From: Gallionella sp.
GTDB lineage: Bacteria; Pseudomonadota; Gammaproteobacteria; Burkholderiales; Gallionellaceae
DNA: 59,925 nt
Direction: 5' to 3'
Assembly: GCA_028710565.1 (NCBI GenBank)
Contig: JAQTTV010000019.1
Coordinates: 1 to 59,925 of the forward strand
A program made the translations under genes and the position numbers. Positions 8,220-17,119 of this stretch are shown one piece after another (the stretch's first letter is position 1; each line of letters opens with the position of its first letter). The notes beneath the pieces were generated by a model. The model saw nothing but the letters and a program-made list of their open reading frames with translations. It did not search any database and was not told where the DNA came from.

Positions 8220-9500
8220 TCACTTCACCTGTTGGTCAATAACAATATTGAGCCCCTTCGTGCCTGGTTTGATTTCGGCCGTCATCCCTTCTAAATCACC
8301 CGACGTTGCCATCGGCGTGCCTGATTTGGATACCCGTGCGACCACGACGATTTGATCAAAACCTGAAAGTTTCAGTTGTGGCTGCATCGCCATACTGTCA
8401 TCCAGCGTAAAGGTCAGCGGCAAGTCTTTCACTTGTTTACGCAACACCGCCAACGGCATTTTGGGGCCTGTCGCGGCACGTGCCAAAATAAACACCGTGT
8501 CGTCAGGCGAGACCTTGCTCAGCAAGGCAGGACTGAGCGCAACCTTGCCGCTCACCGCAGCTTGAGGATTCGGTACAATGCGTTCCGCTTCAGGCAAGGT
8601 GGGCAGTTTTGCCAACTTTTCTTTGCCACCAGGCTGTACCGCCAAGTATTCGCGTGCCGTTTTGATGCCATCTTTAATCATTTGCACATCGGGGTAATCG
8701 GCAGGCAGCAAATTGACCAAATCCTGCCAATGGATAATCGCAGCACTATAGTCACCGCGCTCCATCGCTGCCGAGCCAGATAAAGCAAGCGCGGTGGTAT
8801 TTTTAGGGTCAAGTGCTAAGGCTTTATCCAAGAACTTAGTCGGCTCGCCCACTAAGGTCTGCCCCTTGTTCATCGCATAAGCATCAGCATATTCCGTCCA
8901 CATTTGCGATTCATTGGGTGCCAATTTGGCAAGGTGTTCGTAAGCACGTACCGCATCGGCATAGCGTTTTAGCTCGGCGTAGGAACGTCCTAGTTGCAGC
9001 CAGCCTTCAATTTTTTCAGGGGTATCAGGTGTGCTGGCGAGCTTTTTCTCTAAAGATGCCAACGCGGTTTCTGAACGAATAATGCCAGAACCTTCGGTCG
9101 TGCTAATTTGTTCTTTCGGGGCGGGCAACAACGCATCCAAACGTCCCAGCTTGTAATACAAGCCAACGCTGGCAACAGGAATCAGCACCGCCAACACCAT
9201 CGCCAATACTTTTGCGGGATTGCGCGGTGCGGCAATGACAGCTTGCGTAGACTTCACTTCCGACAGCAATCGCGCTTGTAACTCTTGTTGACCTTCCTCA
9301 AAAGCCGCTGGCGTGAGCAAATCATTGTTTAAATCGGCGGTCATTTCAGACGATTGATCGCGCAAAATATCTAAATTAGCCGCATCGCGCAGCACTTCAT
9401 TGTTGGTTACTTTGCCGCGCCACAAAGGCACGACGACAAAAAGCACGCCCAGCAACAACATCGCCGCACAGATGAGCCAAAAAGTGATCGTTAAAGTCAT
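8220..9500 (-). CDS. ccmI: Cytochrome c maturation protein CcmI
   Basis: 426 residues. CcmI presents apocytochrome c to the haem ligation complex. Two N-terminal membrane segments (about 5-27 and 96-116) flank a cytoplasmic loop with LRDQ and QQEL-type helices (CcmI-1 domain). The periplasmic part has TPR-like repeats ([26 protein letters not shown], quoted in part: [17 protein letters not shown]) and a C-terminal beta-rich domain ([19 protein letters not shown]). It sits between ccmH and hemH, overlapping the start of hemH. Confidence 0.9.
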   Translation of the reverse strand: MTLTITFWLICAAMLLLGVLFVVVPLWRGKVTNNEVLRDAANLDILRDQSSEMTADLNNDLLTPAAFEEGQQELQARLLSEVKSTQAVIAAPRNPAKVLAMVLAVLIPVASVGLYYKLGRLDALLPAPKEQISTTEGSGIIRSETALASLEKKLASTPDTPEKIEGWLQLGRSYAELKRYADAVRAYEHLAKLAPNESQMWTEYADAYAMNKGQTLVGEPTKFLDKALALDPKNTTALALSGSAAMERGDYSAAIIHWQDLVNLLPADYPDVQMIKDGIKTAREYLAVQPGGKEKLAKLPTLPEAERIVPNPQAAVSGKVALSPALLSKVSPDDTVFILARAATGPKMPLAVLRKQVKDLPLTFTLDDSMAMQPQLKLSGFDQIVVVARVSKSGTPMATSGDLEGMTAEIKPGTKGLNIVIDQQVK

Positions 9501-9516
9501 GTTATTTAATTGGTTA

Positions 9517-9966
9517 TTATTTCAATAAATCCGCTGCACGCTGCGCATCTTCGGCAGAGATCGACGGTTCATCTGCAATGCGCGATTTGCGTTTGCGTAA
9601 TTGGTAAATCAATACGGCACTGCCCAGCACCAGTAGCACAAACGGGGCTAACCACAGCGGCATGGTTTCTTTGTCCACGGGTGGGTCAAACAATACCGAT
9701 TTACCAAAACGCTCAACCAGTAAATCCATAATTTCCTGATCGGTAGCCCCCGCTTTCATCTTTTCGCGCATGATTTGGCGCACATCTTTAGACCAATCGG
9801 AATGCGAATTGGACACGGGTTCGCTTTGGCATACCAAGCAGCGCACCTTTTCCGCCAACTGCATCATGCGCTTTTCAATCACGGGATCATCCGCAATGTC
9901 TTGCGCTTCGCCCGCGTGGGAAAACATGGGCATCAAGCACAACAGTGCCATCAAAAAGTATCTCAT
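9517..9966 (-). CDS. ccmH: Cytochrome c maturation thiol protein CcmH
   Basis: 149 residues. CcmH reduces the CXXCH cysteines of apocytochrome c in the periplasm and helps haem ligation. It has a signal peptide (to about residue 18, SHA-GEA), the redox motif RCLVCQS at about 42-48, a three-helix domain (QIMREKMKAGATDQEIMDLL), and a C-terminal membrane anchor (about 104-121). It overlaps ccmG by 4 bases. The usual C-terminal fused TPR domain of E. coli CcmH is absent; that role is taken by the separate CcmI. Confidence 0.93.
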   Translation of the reverse strand: MRYFLMALLCLMPMFSHAGEAQDIADDPVIEKRMMQLAEKVRCLVCQSEPVSNSHSDWSKDVRQIMREKMKAGATDQEIMDLLVERFGKSVLFDPPVDKETMPLWLAPFVLLVLGSAVLIYQLRKRKSRIADEPSISAEDAQRAADLLK

Positions 9967-10490
9967 TTGGCTTGCAACTCCTTCACCAAGGGTAAAATGG
10001 TTTGCGTCAAATTCTCAGGTGTTACCGCACCGATCAATTTGAAGCGTATGACACCTTGCTTATCAATCACATAGGTTTCAGGAACACCGTACACGCCGTA
10101 ATCAAATCCGACTTTACCATCTGCGTCCGCAATGGTCAGGGTGTAGGGATTGCCCGCTTTTTGCAGTGTGGCTAGACCATCTTCGCGTTTATCCTTGTAA
10201 TCCAATCCGACCATAGGCACGATGTTTTGCTTGGACAATTCCATCAAAATAGGATGTTCATCTTTACACGCGCCACACCAAGAAGCCCATACATTCAACA
10301 ACCACACTTTGCCTTTCATGTCGGCGGGGGAGAATTTCTGATCGGGTTCACTGAGTTTTGGCAACACGAAAGTGGGAGCAGCCTTGTTCACCAACGGCGA
10401 CGGCACTTCACTGGTGTCACGTCCTAGTCCTTTGTACAAAAAGACCGACAAAACCACAAAAATCACAAACGGTAATATGAAACGCATCAT
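9963..10490 (-). CDS. ccmG: Thiol:disulfide oxidoreductase CcmG/DsbE
   Basis: 175 residues. This membrane-anchored periplasmic thioredoxin keeps CcmH and apocytochrome c reduced. It has an N-terminal transmembrane segment (about 5-22), then the thioredoxin fold with active site WCGAC in NVWASWCGACKDEHP, and the cis-Pro segment YGVYGVPETYVID. Length and motifs are typical. It overlaps both neighbours (ccmF and ccmH) by 4 bases, which indicates tight translational coupling. Confidence 0.95.
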   Translation of the reverse strand: MMRFILPFVIFVVLSVFLYKGLGRDTSEVPSPLVNKAAPTFVLPKLSEPDQKFSPADMKGKVWLLNVWASWCGACKDEHPILMELSKQNIVPMVGLDYKDKREDGLATLQKAGNPYTLTIADADGKVGFDYGVYGVPETYVIDKQGVIRFKLIGAVTPENLTQTILPLVKELQAK

Positions 10491-12442
10491 GCTGCTTGCT
10501 CCTTAGTTTGCTTATGAATACGGTAGCGGCGGTCACTGATGGCGAGCACCCCGCCCAATGCCATGAATAAACATCCCAGCCAAATCCAGTCGATAAACGG
10601 TTTGATATACACCCGCACCGCCCACGCACCTTCTGCTTCAGGAATCGGCTCACCTAAAGAGACATACAAATCACGAATGATGCCAGGCTCAATCGCCGCT
10701 TCTGTCAGCGGCATGCCCGACACATTGTATTGACGTTTTTCAGGGAATAATTCCGTCACGCGCTTGCCGTCTTTGCTGACCACCACATGACCTTTACCTG
10801 CGACATAGTTCGGACCTTCTTCTTCTGTGACACCATCGAAACGGAAGTCATACCCACCCGCATGCACCACATCACCGACATTCATGCGCACATCGCGTTC
10901 GGTTTCATAACCTTTGACCAAGGTGACGCCGATGATAAACAGCGCCACGCCCAAATGCGCTAATTGCATCCCGTAATAACTCAGGCTTTGTTTACGGATG
11001 CGTTGCATCAATGTACCTGCCCCCGTCAAACGCGGCACTAAACTGACCACCAGCGAGGCAATAATCCACAAGCCCAATAACAAGCCCAAGGCAATCATCG
11101 GAGTCCATTTGCCGCCCACAAACGGCAACAGCACCGCGATCACCGCCGCCGCACCAAACGCCCACTGCACGCGTTTGGTCAAATCGGGCAACGCCATTTT
11201 TTTCCAGCGCGCAATCGGACCCAAGCCCATCATAAACACCATCGGGATCATCAGCGGCACAAATACCGCTTCAAAATAGGGAGGACCGACGGACAATTTG
11301 CCATAACCCAGCGCGTCCATAAACAGCGGATACAAGGTGCCGATAAACACGGAAGCAGAAGCCACAGACAACAACACGTTGTTAAACAGCAATAAAGATT
11401 CACGCGACAGCGCGTCAAACTTGCCGCCTAAGCCAATTTTCGGCGCGCGCCAAGCGAATAGCAGCAAGGATGCGCCAATCACCAGCACCAAGAACGTCAA
11501 GATGAAAATCCCGCGTTTAGGATCGGCCGCGAAGGAATGCACCGAGGTTAATACGCCTGAACGCACTAAGAACGTACCCAGCAAACTCAACGAAAATGCG
11601 GCAATCGCTAACAACACCGTCCAGCTCTTAAATGCACCACGTTTTTCGGTGACCGCTAAGGAGTGAATCAAGGCTGTGCCTAATAACCAAGGCATAAACG
11701 ATGCGTTTTCCACGGGATCCCAGAACCACCAACCGCCCCAGCCTAATTCGTAATACGCCCACCAGCTACCCAGTGCGATACCAATGGTCATAAACACCCA
11801 TGCCACCGTTGTCCAAGGACGTGACCAGCGCGCCCAAGTTGCGTCCAATTTCCCGCCCAGCAATGCCGCAATCGCAAAAGCAAACGCCACGGAGAAGCCC
11901 ACATAACCCATATACAACATCGGCGGATGTATCACCAACCCAGGATCTTGCAACAAAGGATTCAAATCACGACCATCCAGTGCGGCAGGTATCAAGCGAT
12001 CAAATGGGCTAGAGGTGAATAACATAAACAGCAGAAAGCCCACCGCGATTAAGCCCATAACCCCCAACACGCGGGCGACCATTTCTTGGGGCAAATGTTT
12101 GCTGAACATCGCGACGGCCGCCGTCCAGCATGAAAGCAACAATGCCCACAACAACAAAGACCCTTCGTGTCCGCCCCAAATGGCCGAGAAACGATAGATC
12201 GCAGGGAGTTGTGAGTTGGAATGTTGCGCGACGTACAGCACGGAGAAGTCGTTATTGAGGAAGGCATAAGCCAAAGCCGCGAAGGCCATGCTCATCAACA
12301 ACATTTGCCCATAAGCCAATGGACGCGCCACCCCCATTAACACGGCGTTGTTACGTGCTGCACCAATGATGGGCAGCGTGCCCAAAGTTGCCGCCAAAAA
12401 TAGCGCGACAATTAAAGAGAAATGTCCAAGTTCTGGGATCAT
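10487..12442 (-). CDS. ccmF: Cytochrome c haem lyase subunit CcmF
   Basis: 651 residues, typical length. This multi-pass inner membrane protein, with CcmH/I, attaches haem from CcmE to apocytochrome c. About 14-15 membrane segments are visible. The haem-handling WWD motif GWGGWWFWDPVENAS is present (about residue 230), as are conserved histidines (VIHPPMLYMGYVG; ALIHSLAVTEKRG). The C-terminus is the periplasmic beta domain followed by a last membrane segment. Upstream, the operon is interrupted by the DUF559 element, so ccmF lies about 600 bases from ccmE rather than overlapping it. Confidence 0.96.
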   Translation of the reverse strand: MIPELGHFSLIVALFLAATLGTLPIIGAARNNAVLMGVARPLAYGQMLLMSMAFAALAYAFLNNDFSVLYVAQHSNSQLPAIYRFSAIWGGHEGSLLLWALLLSCWTAAVAMFSKHLPQEMVARVLGVMGLIAVGFLLFMLFTSSPFDRLIPAALDGRDLNPLLQDPGLVIHPPMLYMGYVGFSVAFAFAIAALLGGKLDATWARWSRPWTTVAWVFMTIGIALGSWWAYYELGWGGWWFWDPVENASFMPWLLGTALIHSLAVTEKRGAFKSWTVLLAIAAFSLSLLGTFLVRSGVLTSVHSFAADPKRGIFILTFLVLVIGASLLLFAWRAPKIGLGGKFDALSRESLLLFNNVLLSVASASVFIGTLYPLFMDALGYGKLSVGPPYFEAVFVPLMIPMVFMMGLGPIARWKKMALPDLTKRVQWAFGAAAVIAVLLPFVGGKWTPMIALGLLLGLWIIASLVVSLVPRLTGAGTLMQRIRKQSLSYYGMQLAHLGVALFIIGVTLVKGYETERDVRMNVGDVVHAGGYDFRFDGVTEEEGPNYVAGKGHVVVSKDGKRVTELFPEKRQYNVSGMPLTEAAIEPGIIRDLYVSLGEPIPEAEGAWAVRVYIKPFIDWIWLGCLFMALGGVLAISDRRYRIHKQTKEQAA

Positions 12443-12502
12443 CTGGTTGCTTTCATAGTGTGATTATTCGATTTTATAAGGTAAATTTTTTAGCTAAACA
12501 AA

Positions 12503-12545
12503 TCCCCTCCCCCTAGCAGGGGGAGGGTTAGGGTGGGGGTTGAAA
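12503..12545. repeat. Palindromic repeat, left part (ccmF-DUF559 junction)
   Basis: A hairpin CCCCTCCCCC..GGGGGAGGG followed by TTAGGGTGGGGGTTGAAA; nearly identical to 6893-6935 and, inverted, to 12982-13021. The stop codon and last residues (FQPPP) of the DUF559 gene are encoded by this repeat. Confidence 0.85.
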
Positions 12546-12902
12546 GCTGGCAGAAGTCGAATGCAATGCCACATCAATACACGCCAACACCCCATCAACA
12601 TTCAAAAAAATCTCATTGTTCCAAAAACGTAACACCTGCCAACCTTGCGCCACCAGCCATGCAGTGCGAACCTCATCTTTTGCTGAACTCTCAATATGTT
12701 GGCTGCTATCCAACTCGACCGCCACCTGTTTTTCTAAACACGCAAAATCTAAAATATACCTGCCGACAGGATGTTGCCGCCTAAACTTCCCCCCCCTCAC
12801 TTGGCGCATCCGCAAATGTTGCCACAAAAACCGCTCCGCATCCGTCATCTCACGCCGCAATTGCCGAGAAAAGACTTTGCTGCTGGGACTTAGTCTTTGC
12901 AT
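12528..12902 (-). CDS. DUF559 endonuclease-like protein inside a repeat element
   Basis: 124 residues. DUF559 proteins have the very-short-patch-repair/restriction endonuclease fold. The family pattern is clear: LRREMTDAERFLWQHLR, then FRRQHPVGRYILDFACL with the acidic residue of the active site, then VAVELDSSQH and a WLVAQGWQVLRFWNNEI segment. Canonical members usually read ELDGxxH; here it is ELDSSQH, still with E and D. It interrupts the ccm operon between ccmE and ccmF and is flanked on both sides by palindromic repeats, one of which supplies its stop codon. It is therefore probably cargo or agent of a small repeat element; biochemical activity is unproven. Confidence 0.8.
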   Translation of the reverse strand: MQRLSPSSKVFSRQLRREMTDAERFLWQHLRMRQVRGGKFRRQHPVGRYILDFACLEKQVAVELDSSQHIESSAKDEVRTAWLVAQGWQVLRFWNNEIFLNVDGVLACIDVALHSTSASFQPPP

Positions 12903-12917
12903 GGTTTTCTCCTGCTC

Positions 12918-13021
12918 CGTCCCTCTAGGAGCGAGGGAGCAACTGGATGGGGGTTGGAGGGTTCATCGCAAATAGACCATTTCTACCCCCACCCTAACCC
13001 TCCCCCTGCAAGGGGGAGGGA
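12918..13021. repeat. Palindromic repeat region between DUF559 gene and ccmE
   Basis: 12918-12959 (GCGAGGGAGCAACTGGATGG then GGGTTGGA) matches the inverse of 6953-7015. 12982-13021 (CTACCCCCACCCTAACCC then a CCTCCCCCTGCAAGGGGGAGG hairpin) is an inverted copy of 12503-12545. The DUF559 gene is thus enclosed by inverted outer hairpins about 480 bases apart. Confidence 0.8.
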
Positions 13022-13046
13022 ATTGTGTGTTGCTTAGCACTACCCG

Positions 13047-13526
13047 TTATTTTGCAGTGGACATGCCACTTACAACAGGTACGCCACTCGCCGCTGCCTT
13101 GGCAGCTTCTGCGCGTTTAATCGCATCGGCGGCTTCAGGTGGCATGTAGTTTTCGTCATGTTTAGCAAGGACTTCATCTGCGTGCATCATGCCATCTGCT
13201 TCCATTTTGCCTTGTGCGACCACGCCTTTGCCTTCTTTAAACAGATCAGGCAAGATGCCTTTGTAAATTACGGTCAAACTTTTTTGCGTGTCGGTGATGC
13301 GGAATCTGACGGACAAACCATCTTTTTCACGTACCACGCTGCCCGCTTCGACCAAGCCGCCAATGCGGAAGCTGCGACCTTGCGGGGCTTCGTTGTTAAA
13401 TACTTGGGTGGGGGTGAAGTACAAGCTGACATTGGATTTCAGCGCGTACAGCACCAATCCAACCGCCATGCTCAGTCCGACCAGCCCTGCGAGGATGTAC
13501 ATCAATCTTTTTTGTCTTGCGGTCAT
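13047..13526 (-). CDS. ccmE: Haem chaperone CcmE
   Basis: 159 residues. CcmE binds haem covalently in the periplasm and hands it to CcmF. It has an N-terminal membrane anchor (about 8-29), an OB-fold beta-barrel (FRIGGLVEAGSVVREKDGLS), and the haem-binding histidine motif KHDENYMPPE at about 122-131. The C-terminal tail is Ala-rich and variable. The gene begins 2 bases after the ccmD stop. Confidence 0.96.
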   Translation of the reverse strand: MTARQKRLMYILAGLVGLSMAVGLVLYALKSNVSLYFTPTQVFNNEAPQGRSFRIGGLVEAGSVVREKDGLSVRFRITDTQKSLTVIYKGILPDLFKEGKGVVAQGKMEADGMMHADEVLAKHDENYMPPEAADAIKRAEAAKAAASGVPVVSGMSTAK

Positions 13527-13528
13527 GC

Positions 13529-13690
13529 TTACTCTCCTGCTTCGCGCAATTCGCGCACTTGTTGCAAAGTAATACGGCGTTTATGTCGGACTAAGGCGAT
13601 TTCAATGGCAAATACCAAAAAGGTCACCCCATACGCGCCCCAAACATACACGCCGCGTCCACCCATGTAAAAGAATTCAGCCCAGTTCAT
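13529..13690 (-). CDS. ccmD: Haem exporter small subunit CcmD
   Basis: 53 residues from ATG at 13690 (MNWAEFFYMGGRGVYVWGAY). CcmD is a one-segment membrane protein that helps release holo-CcmE from the CcmABC complex. The MGG..VWGAYGVT pattern and a charged cytoplasmic tail (RHKRRITLQQVRELREA) are typical. It overlaps ccmC by 4 bases. An upstream in-frame start at 13720 falls inside ccmC and is not used. Confidence 0.93.
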   Translation of the reverse strand: MNWAEFFYMGGRGVYVWGAYGVTFLVFAIEIALVRHKRRITLQQVRELREAGE

Positions 13691-14424
13691 GCTTTCACCT
13701 CTGCTAAGTCTGCCACCCATTTGGTATGGCGTTCACGTTCCAGAATAATGCTGCGCACACGGGTTAGTGCCACGGCAATGGCGTACAACCAACACGCGAC
13801 CAACGTGATAAACATGGCTTGTTGCATCGCGACGTGCATGGACGTGCCTGTAAATTTGATGGTTGAACCTTGATGCAGCGTATTCCACCATTTCACCGAG
13901 AAATAAATAATCGGCACATTCACCGAACCCACGACTGCCAACAAAGCCGCTGCGCGATCCGCACGACGAGGATCATCAATCGAAGCATGTAGGGAAATAA
14001 AGCCAAAATACAGGAATAACAAGATCAGTTCGGAAGTCAGTCGCGCATCCCATACCCACCACGCGCCCCACATTGGTTTGCCCCACAACGCACCTGTCCA
14101 CAAGGAAATAAAGGCAAAGAGCGCGCCTGTCGGGGCAATGGCAGTAGCCATCATAGACGACAAGCGGGTGTTAAAAATCAAGCCCAATGCCGCATAACCC
14201 GCCATGATGAGATACAAAAACATGGACAAAATCGACGCGGGCACGTGGATGAAGATAATGCGATACGCCTCCCCTTGCACCGCGTCCGTGGGTGCGACAA
14301 AAAAGCCGATATACAGCCCAATGACAAAAAGCACCGCCGCTGGCAGTGCAAACCAAGGAATTAACTTGCCCGCCAATCCATAAAAGGTGCTGGGCGCAGA
14401 ATACTTAAACCAATTGATTGCCAC
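13687..14424 (-). CDS. ccmC: Haem exporter protein CcmC
   Basis: 245 residues. CcmC is the membrane component that transfers haem to CcmE. Six membrane segments are visible. The WWD motif AWWVWDARLTSELIL and flanking conserved histidines (IFIHVPAS; SVKWWNTLHQGSTIK) are present. Start ATG at 14424, 4 bases after the ccmB stop. Confidence 0.96.
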   Translation of the reverse strand: MAINWFKYSAPSTFYGLAGKLIPWFALPAAVLFVIGLYIGFFVAPTDAVQGEAYRIIFIHVPASILSMFLYLIMAGYAALGLIFNTRLSSMMATAIAPTGALFAFISLWTGALWGKPMWGAWWVWDARLTSELILLFLYFGFISLHASIDDPRRADRAAALLAVVGSVNVPIIYFSVKWWNTLHQGSTIKFTGTSMHVAMQQAMFITLVACWLYAIAVALTRVRSIILERERHTKWVADLAEVKA

Positions 14425-14428
14425 AGAA

Positions 14429-15118
14429 TTACTCCATTGAAATGCGCAATGCTTGCGCAGAAACCCACGGGGTTAAAACCAGCGAAAACATCAACATCGC
14501 TGCCAATAACGCCAAATTCGATACCATTGCTCCATTTAATCCCGCTGAAATTGCATACACCGCGCCCGTGCCGAAAATCAACACAGGAATGCACAGCGGC
14601 AACACCAGCAAGGACAACAACACACCGCCGCCACGCAAGCCCAAGGTCAACGCCGCGCCGATGCCGCCTATCATGCTCAGTACAGGTGTGCCCAACAACA
14701 GCCCCAGCACCAACACGCCTTGTGCGGGCGCGGATAAGTCAAATTGTATCCCCAGCACAGGGGCGATTAGCACCAACGGCAAGCCTGACACCATCCAATG
14801 CGCAATCATTTTGCCCAGCACCAAGATGGACAGCGATTGCGGTGCGAGCATCATTTGCTCTAAGGTCCCATCGACATAATCAGCGGAAAACAACCGTCCC
14901 AACGACAACATCGAAGCCAATAACGCTGCCACCCACAACACCCCAGGTGCCATTTTGCGCAGCAGCTCCATTTCCGACCCTACGCCCAGCGGGAACAAGC
15001 TCACCACCATCACAAAGAAAATCAAGGTGGTAAACACATCGGCGCGCCGACGCATCGCCAGCAACAAATCGCGGCGCACCACCAACACTAATAATTGCCA
15101 CACTGATAAAGTATTCAC
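14429..15118 (-). CDS. ccmB: Haem exporter ABC permease CcmB
   Basis: 229 residues with six membrane segments. CcmB forms the ABC complex with CcmA that drives release of holo-CcmE. The N-terminal LVVRRDLLLAMRRRADV and FGRLF-like LGRLFSADYVDGTLEQM segments are diagnostic of the family. It overlaps ccmA by 4 bases. Confidence 0.95.
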   Translation of the reverse strand: MNTLSVWQLLVLVVRRDLLLAMRRRADVFTTLIFFVMVVSLFPLGVGSEMELLRKMAPGVLWVAALLASMLSLGRLFSADYVDGTLEQMMLAPQSLSILVLGKMIAHWMVSGLPLVLIAPVLGIQFDLSAPAQGVLVLGLLLGTPVLSMIGGIGAALTLGLRGGGVLLSLLVLPLCIPVLIFGTGAVYAISAGLNGAMVSNLALLAAMLMFSLVLTPWVSAQALRISME

Positions 15119-15729
15119 GACAACGATAACCTACGCATTTCCATGCCTGCAATTTCCAACGGTTGATGCGTGGTAAAAATGACCATGCCTTGACGAGCGA
15201 GATGTTCTGCAATCAACGTCTGCACTAACTCGACCGCTCCGACATCTAACGCCGCCAAGGGTTCATCCAATACCCATAACTTGGCTTCGCCCAATAACAA
15301 ACGCGCTAACGCGACGCGTCGCCGTTGACCTTGAGACAATACCTTGGTGGGTAATCGCTCACGCCCCTTTAATCCCATGCGGCGCAAGGCTGCAATCGCT
15401 TGTTTATCATCTAAGGCAATGCCCGCCAACCCCGCCGAAATCCGCAAATTCTCCACGCCGCTCAGCTCATCTTTAATTGCATTGTGGTGGCCGAGGTACA
15501 ACAAATTGGCGAAATAATCCTCCGCCAGTTCGCGCATATCCGTGCCATCCCACAATATTTTGCCAGATTCAGGCGACAAAAAGCCGCAGAGAGTACGCAG
15601 CAGACTGGTTTTACCACTGCCGTTTTCTCCCTGCACTTGCATAATTTGACCCGATTCCAATACAAAACTCAGGTCAGAGAACAAACGATGATCGCCTCGG
15701 CTACACGCCAGATGACTGACTTCCAGCAT
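15115..15729 (-). CDS. ccmA: Haem exporter ATPase CcmA
   Basis: 204 residues, a compact ABC ATPase. Walker A is GENGSGKTSLL (about 34-44), the signature is LSQGQRRRVALARLLL, Walker B is LWVLDEP, and the H-loop histidine is in FTTHQP. It is first in the ccmABCDE-(DUF559)-FGHI-hemH operon, whose genes mostly overlap. The promoter should lie in 15730-15780, but no clear -35/-10 pair is assigned. Confidence 0.95.
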   Translation of the reverse strand: MLEVSHLACSRGDHRLFSDLSFVLESGQIMQVQGENGSGKTSLLRTLCGFLSPESGKILWDGTDMRELAEDYFANLLYLGHHNAIKDELSGVENLRISAGLAGIALDDKQAIAALRRMGLKGRERLPTKVLSQGQRRRVALARLLLGEAKLWVLDEPLAALDVGAVELVQTLIAEHLARQGMVIFTTHQPLEIAGMEMRRLSLS

Positions 15730-15821
15730 GTCAAAATGTATCTCAAATATTAGAGCAGCGGATTATATACGATAGCTAGTCATCTATGAGACCGAATCGA
15801 AAAGGGGTTTGAGGTGAGGCT

Positions 15822-16010
15822 GTGAACATGGACAACAGCATGACATTCGGCACGTCAGGATTGCGGCATGTCGAACTAACTGGGCACTTTAAGTATTCGG
15901 TGGATGCAATTATCTCTGATGCGAGTGTGGTTGACCCGTTGATTAAAAACCTTGCTCGCGGTATGCTTCGAGATCGAAATCACGTCACATTTACGTCGCG
16001 TCAAACTTGA
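15822..16010 (+). pseudogene. Short frame, possible remnant of a phosphohexomutase N-terminus
   Basis: 62 codons from GTG at 15822 with GAGGTGAGG just upstream. The N-terminal MTFGTSGLR resembles the start of phosphoglucomutase/phosphomannomutase proteins (usually FGTSGLRG), but the active-site serine region expected about 100 residues later is absent, as the frame stops. The rest of the 323-base gap between ccmA and the next gene shows nothing recognisable. It could also be a chance match. Confidence 0.3.
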
Positions 16011-16052
16011 CGCGCATTTTCAAACGACCAATTATAAACAAGGGTTAGTACG

Positions 16053-16460
16053 ATGGAAGTCTATAAAAGTAAGTACCTGCACATCGCATTTTTTGCAGAA
16101 CAGTCTTTAATGGAATTAACTTGGCTGAGTGAAAGTAAAATGATGGATACTCAGGATTGTAAACAAGAGATGTTAAATTACGCTGATGTAGTCCGCAAAC
16201 TGCATCCCAAGCGAATCGTGCTGGATGTACGCACGATGTTCTTTACATTCTCCTCTGAACTACAAAATTGGATAGACCAGACGATTATTCCCTCTTTGTT
16301 AGCTTCAGGTATGCGTTGGGTCGCTTTTGTCGTCGGCGATGACTTCTTTGTCGTGTTATCGACTAAACAAGTGATGGCCGAACAGAATGGTATCAAATTT
16401 ACCACGCAATATTTCGACTCCAAAGACGCCGCAAAAAAATGGCTCTTAAGTGCAGCCTAA
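16053..16460 (+). CDS. STAS/SpoIIAA-like paralogue 1 of 6
   Basis: 135 residues from ATG behind AGGGTTAGTACG. All six paralogues share YLHIAFFAEQ, a TWLS motif, C(K)xE, a strand ending in D..MFFT, a W(I/V) helix, an AFV-S/G-D-FF strand and a C-terminal YFDxKxxAxxWxLSA. Alternating strands and helices with the final FD..EA..WL-like helix resemble the STAS/SpoIIAA-like fold; that is pattern inference, not a proven homology. Copy 1 is of the outer subtype (VLDVRTMFFTF, MMDTQDCKQE) shared with copy 6. There is no signal peptide or membrane segment, so it should be cytoplasmic. Confidence 0.75.
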   Translation: MEVYKSKYLHIAFFAEQSLMELTWLSESKMMDTQDCKQEMLNYADVVRKLHPKRIVLDVRTMFFTFSSELQNWIDQTIIPSLLASGMRWVAFVVGDDFFVVLSTKQVMAEQNGIKFTTQYFDSKDAAKKWLLSAA

Positions 16461-16597
16461 AAACAGCGCATTGTAAAATGCCGTAGGGTGCGCCGTGCGC
16501 ACCATGCCTACGTGAAGATTATCACCTTTACAACGCGTCAAATTGATTGCGCGTTTTTAAATAATTAAATAACAAGTTTTAAATAAGGATTAGTACG
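16461..16597. repeat. Spacer with palindrome between paralogues 1 and 2
   Basis: 137 bases. CGTAGGGTGCGCCGTGCGCA (from 16484) begins a palindromic patch (GGTGCGC/GCGCACC and CGTAGG/CCTACG). The spacers after copies 2 and 3 contain a decayed form (GTGCCGTGCGTACCATGGTG). The last 40 bases are the conserved leader with AAGGATTAGTACG. Confidence 0.55.
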
Positions 16598-17005
16598 GTG
16601 GAAGTTTATAACAGCAAATACCTGCACATCGCATTTTTTGCAGAACAACGCTTAATCGAAGCAACTTGGTTAAGTGCAACCAAGACGATGAATGCCGATG
16701 AATGCAAACAAGAATTTTTGAATTACCTGAATGTTGTCTACATACAAATACCCACCCGACTCATCGTAGATGCCAGCAACATGTACTTTACCTTGAGTGC
16801 TGAACTGCAAACTTGGGTAAACCAGAATATTTTGATGCCACTTTCAAGCCTACACGGAAAAAAACTCGCTTTTGTCATCAGCAAAGATTTTTTTGCACGG
16901 TTGTCGGGCCAACAGTTAATGAATGAAAAGGGCGGTCTAAACTTTAACTCACAATACTTCGATAATAAAGAAGCTGCAAAACAATGGGTTTTAAGTGCGG
17001 CCTAA
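16598..17005 (+). CDS. STAS/SpoIIAA-like paralogue 2 of 6
   Basis: 135 residues from GTG (aligned with the ATG of copies 1, 3 and 4; leader AGGATTAGTACG). It has the inner-subtype sequence AEQRLIEATWLSATKTMNAD and IVDASNMYFTL. It differs most in the central helix (QTWVNQNILMPLSSLHGKK) and has SGQQLMNEKGG where others have STKQ. The C-terminus AKQWVLSAA is identical to copy 3. No function is known; cytoplasmic. Confidence 0.75.
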   Translation: MEVYNSKYLHIAFFAEQRLIEATWLSATKTMNADECKQEFLNYLNVVYIQIPTRLIVDASNMYFTLSAELQTWVNQNILMPLSSLHGKKLAFVISKDFFARLSGQQLMNEKGGLNFNSQYFDNKEAAKQWVLSAA

Positions 17006-17119
17006 AAATGGGGCAGTGTAAAAGTGCCGTGCGTACCATGGTGCTGGTTATCGCCTTTGCGACACGCCAAATTTGAATACGCATTGCCAAATAACGAGTT
17101 TGAAACAAGGGGGAGTACG

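Noticed and set aside
14437..15033. 198-codon plus-strand frame opposite ccmB
   Set aside because: The minus strand encodes a canonical CcmB with 4-base overlaps to ccmA and to the next gene region; the frame is a shadow.
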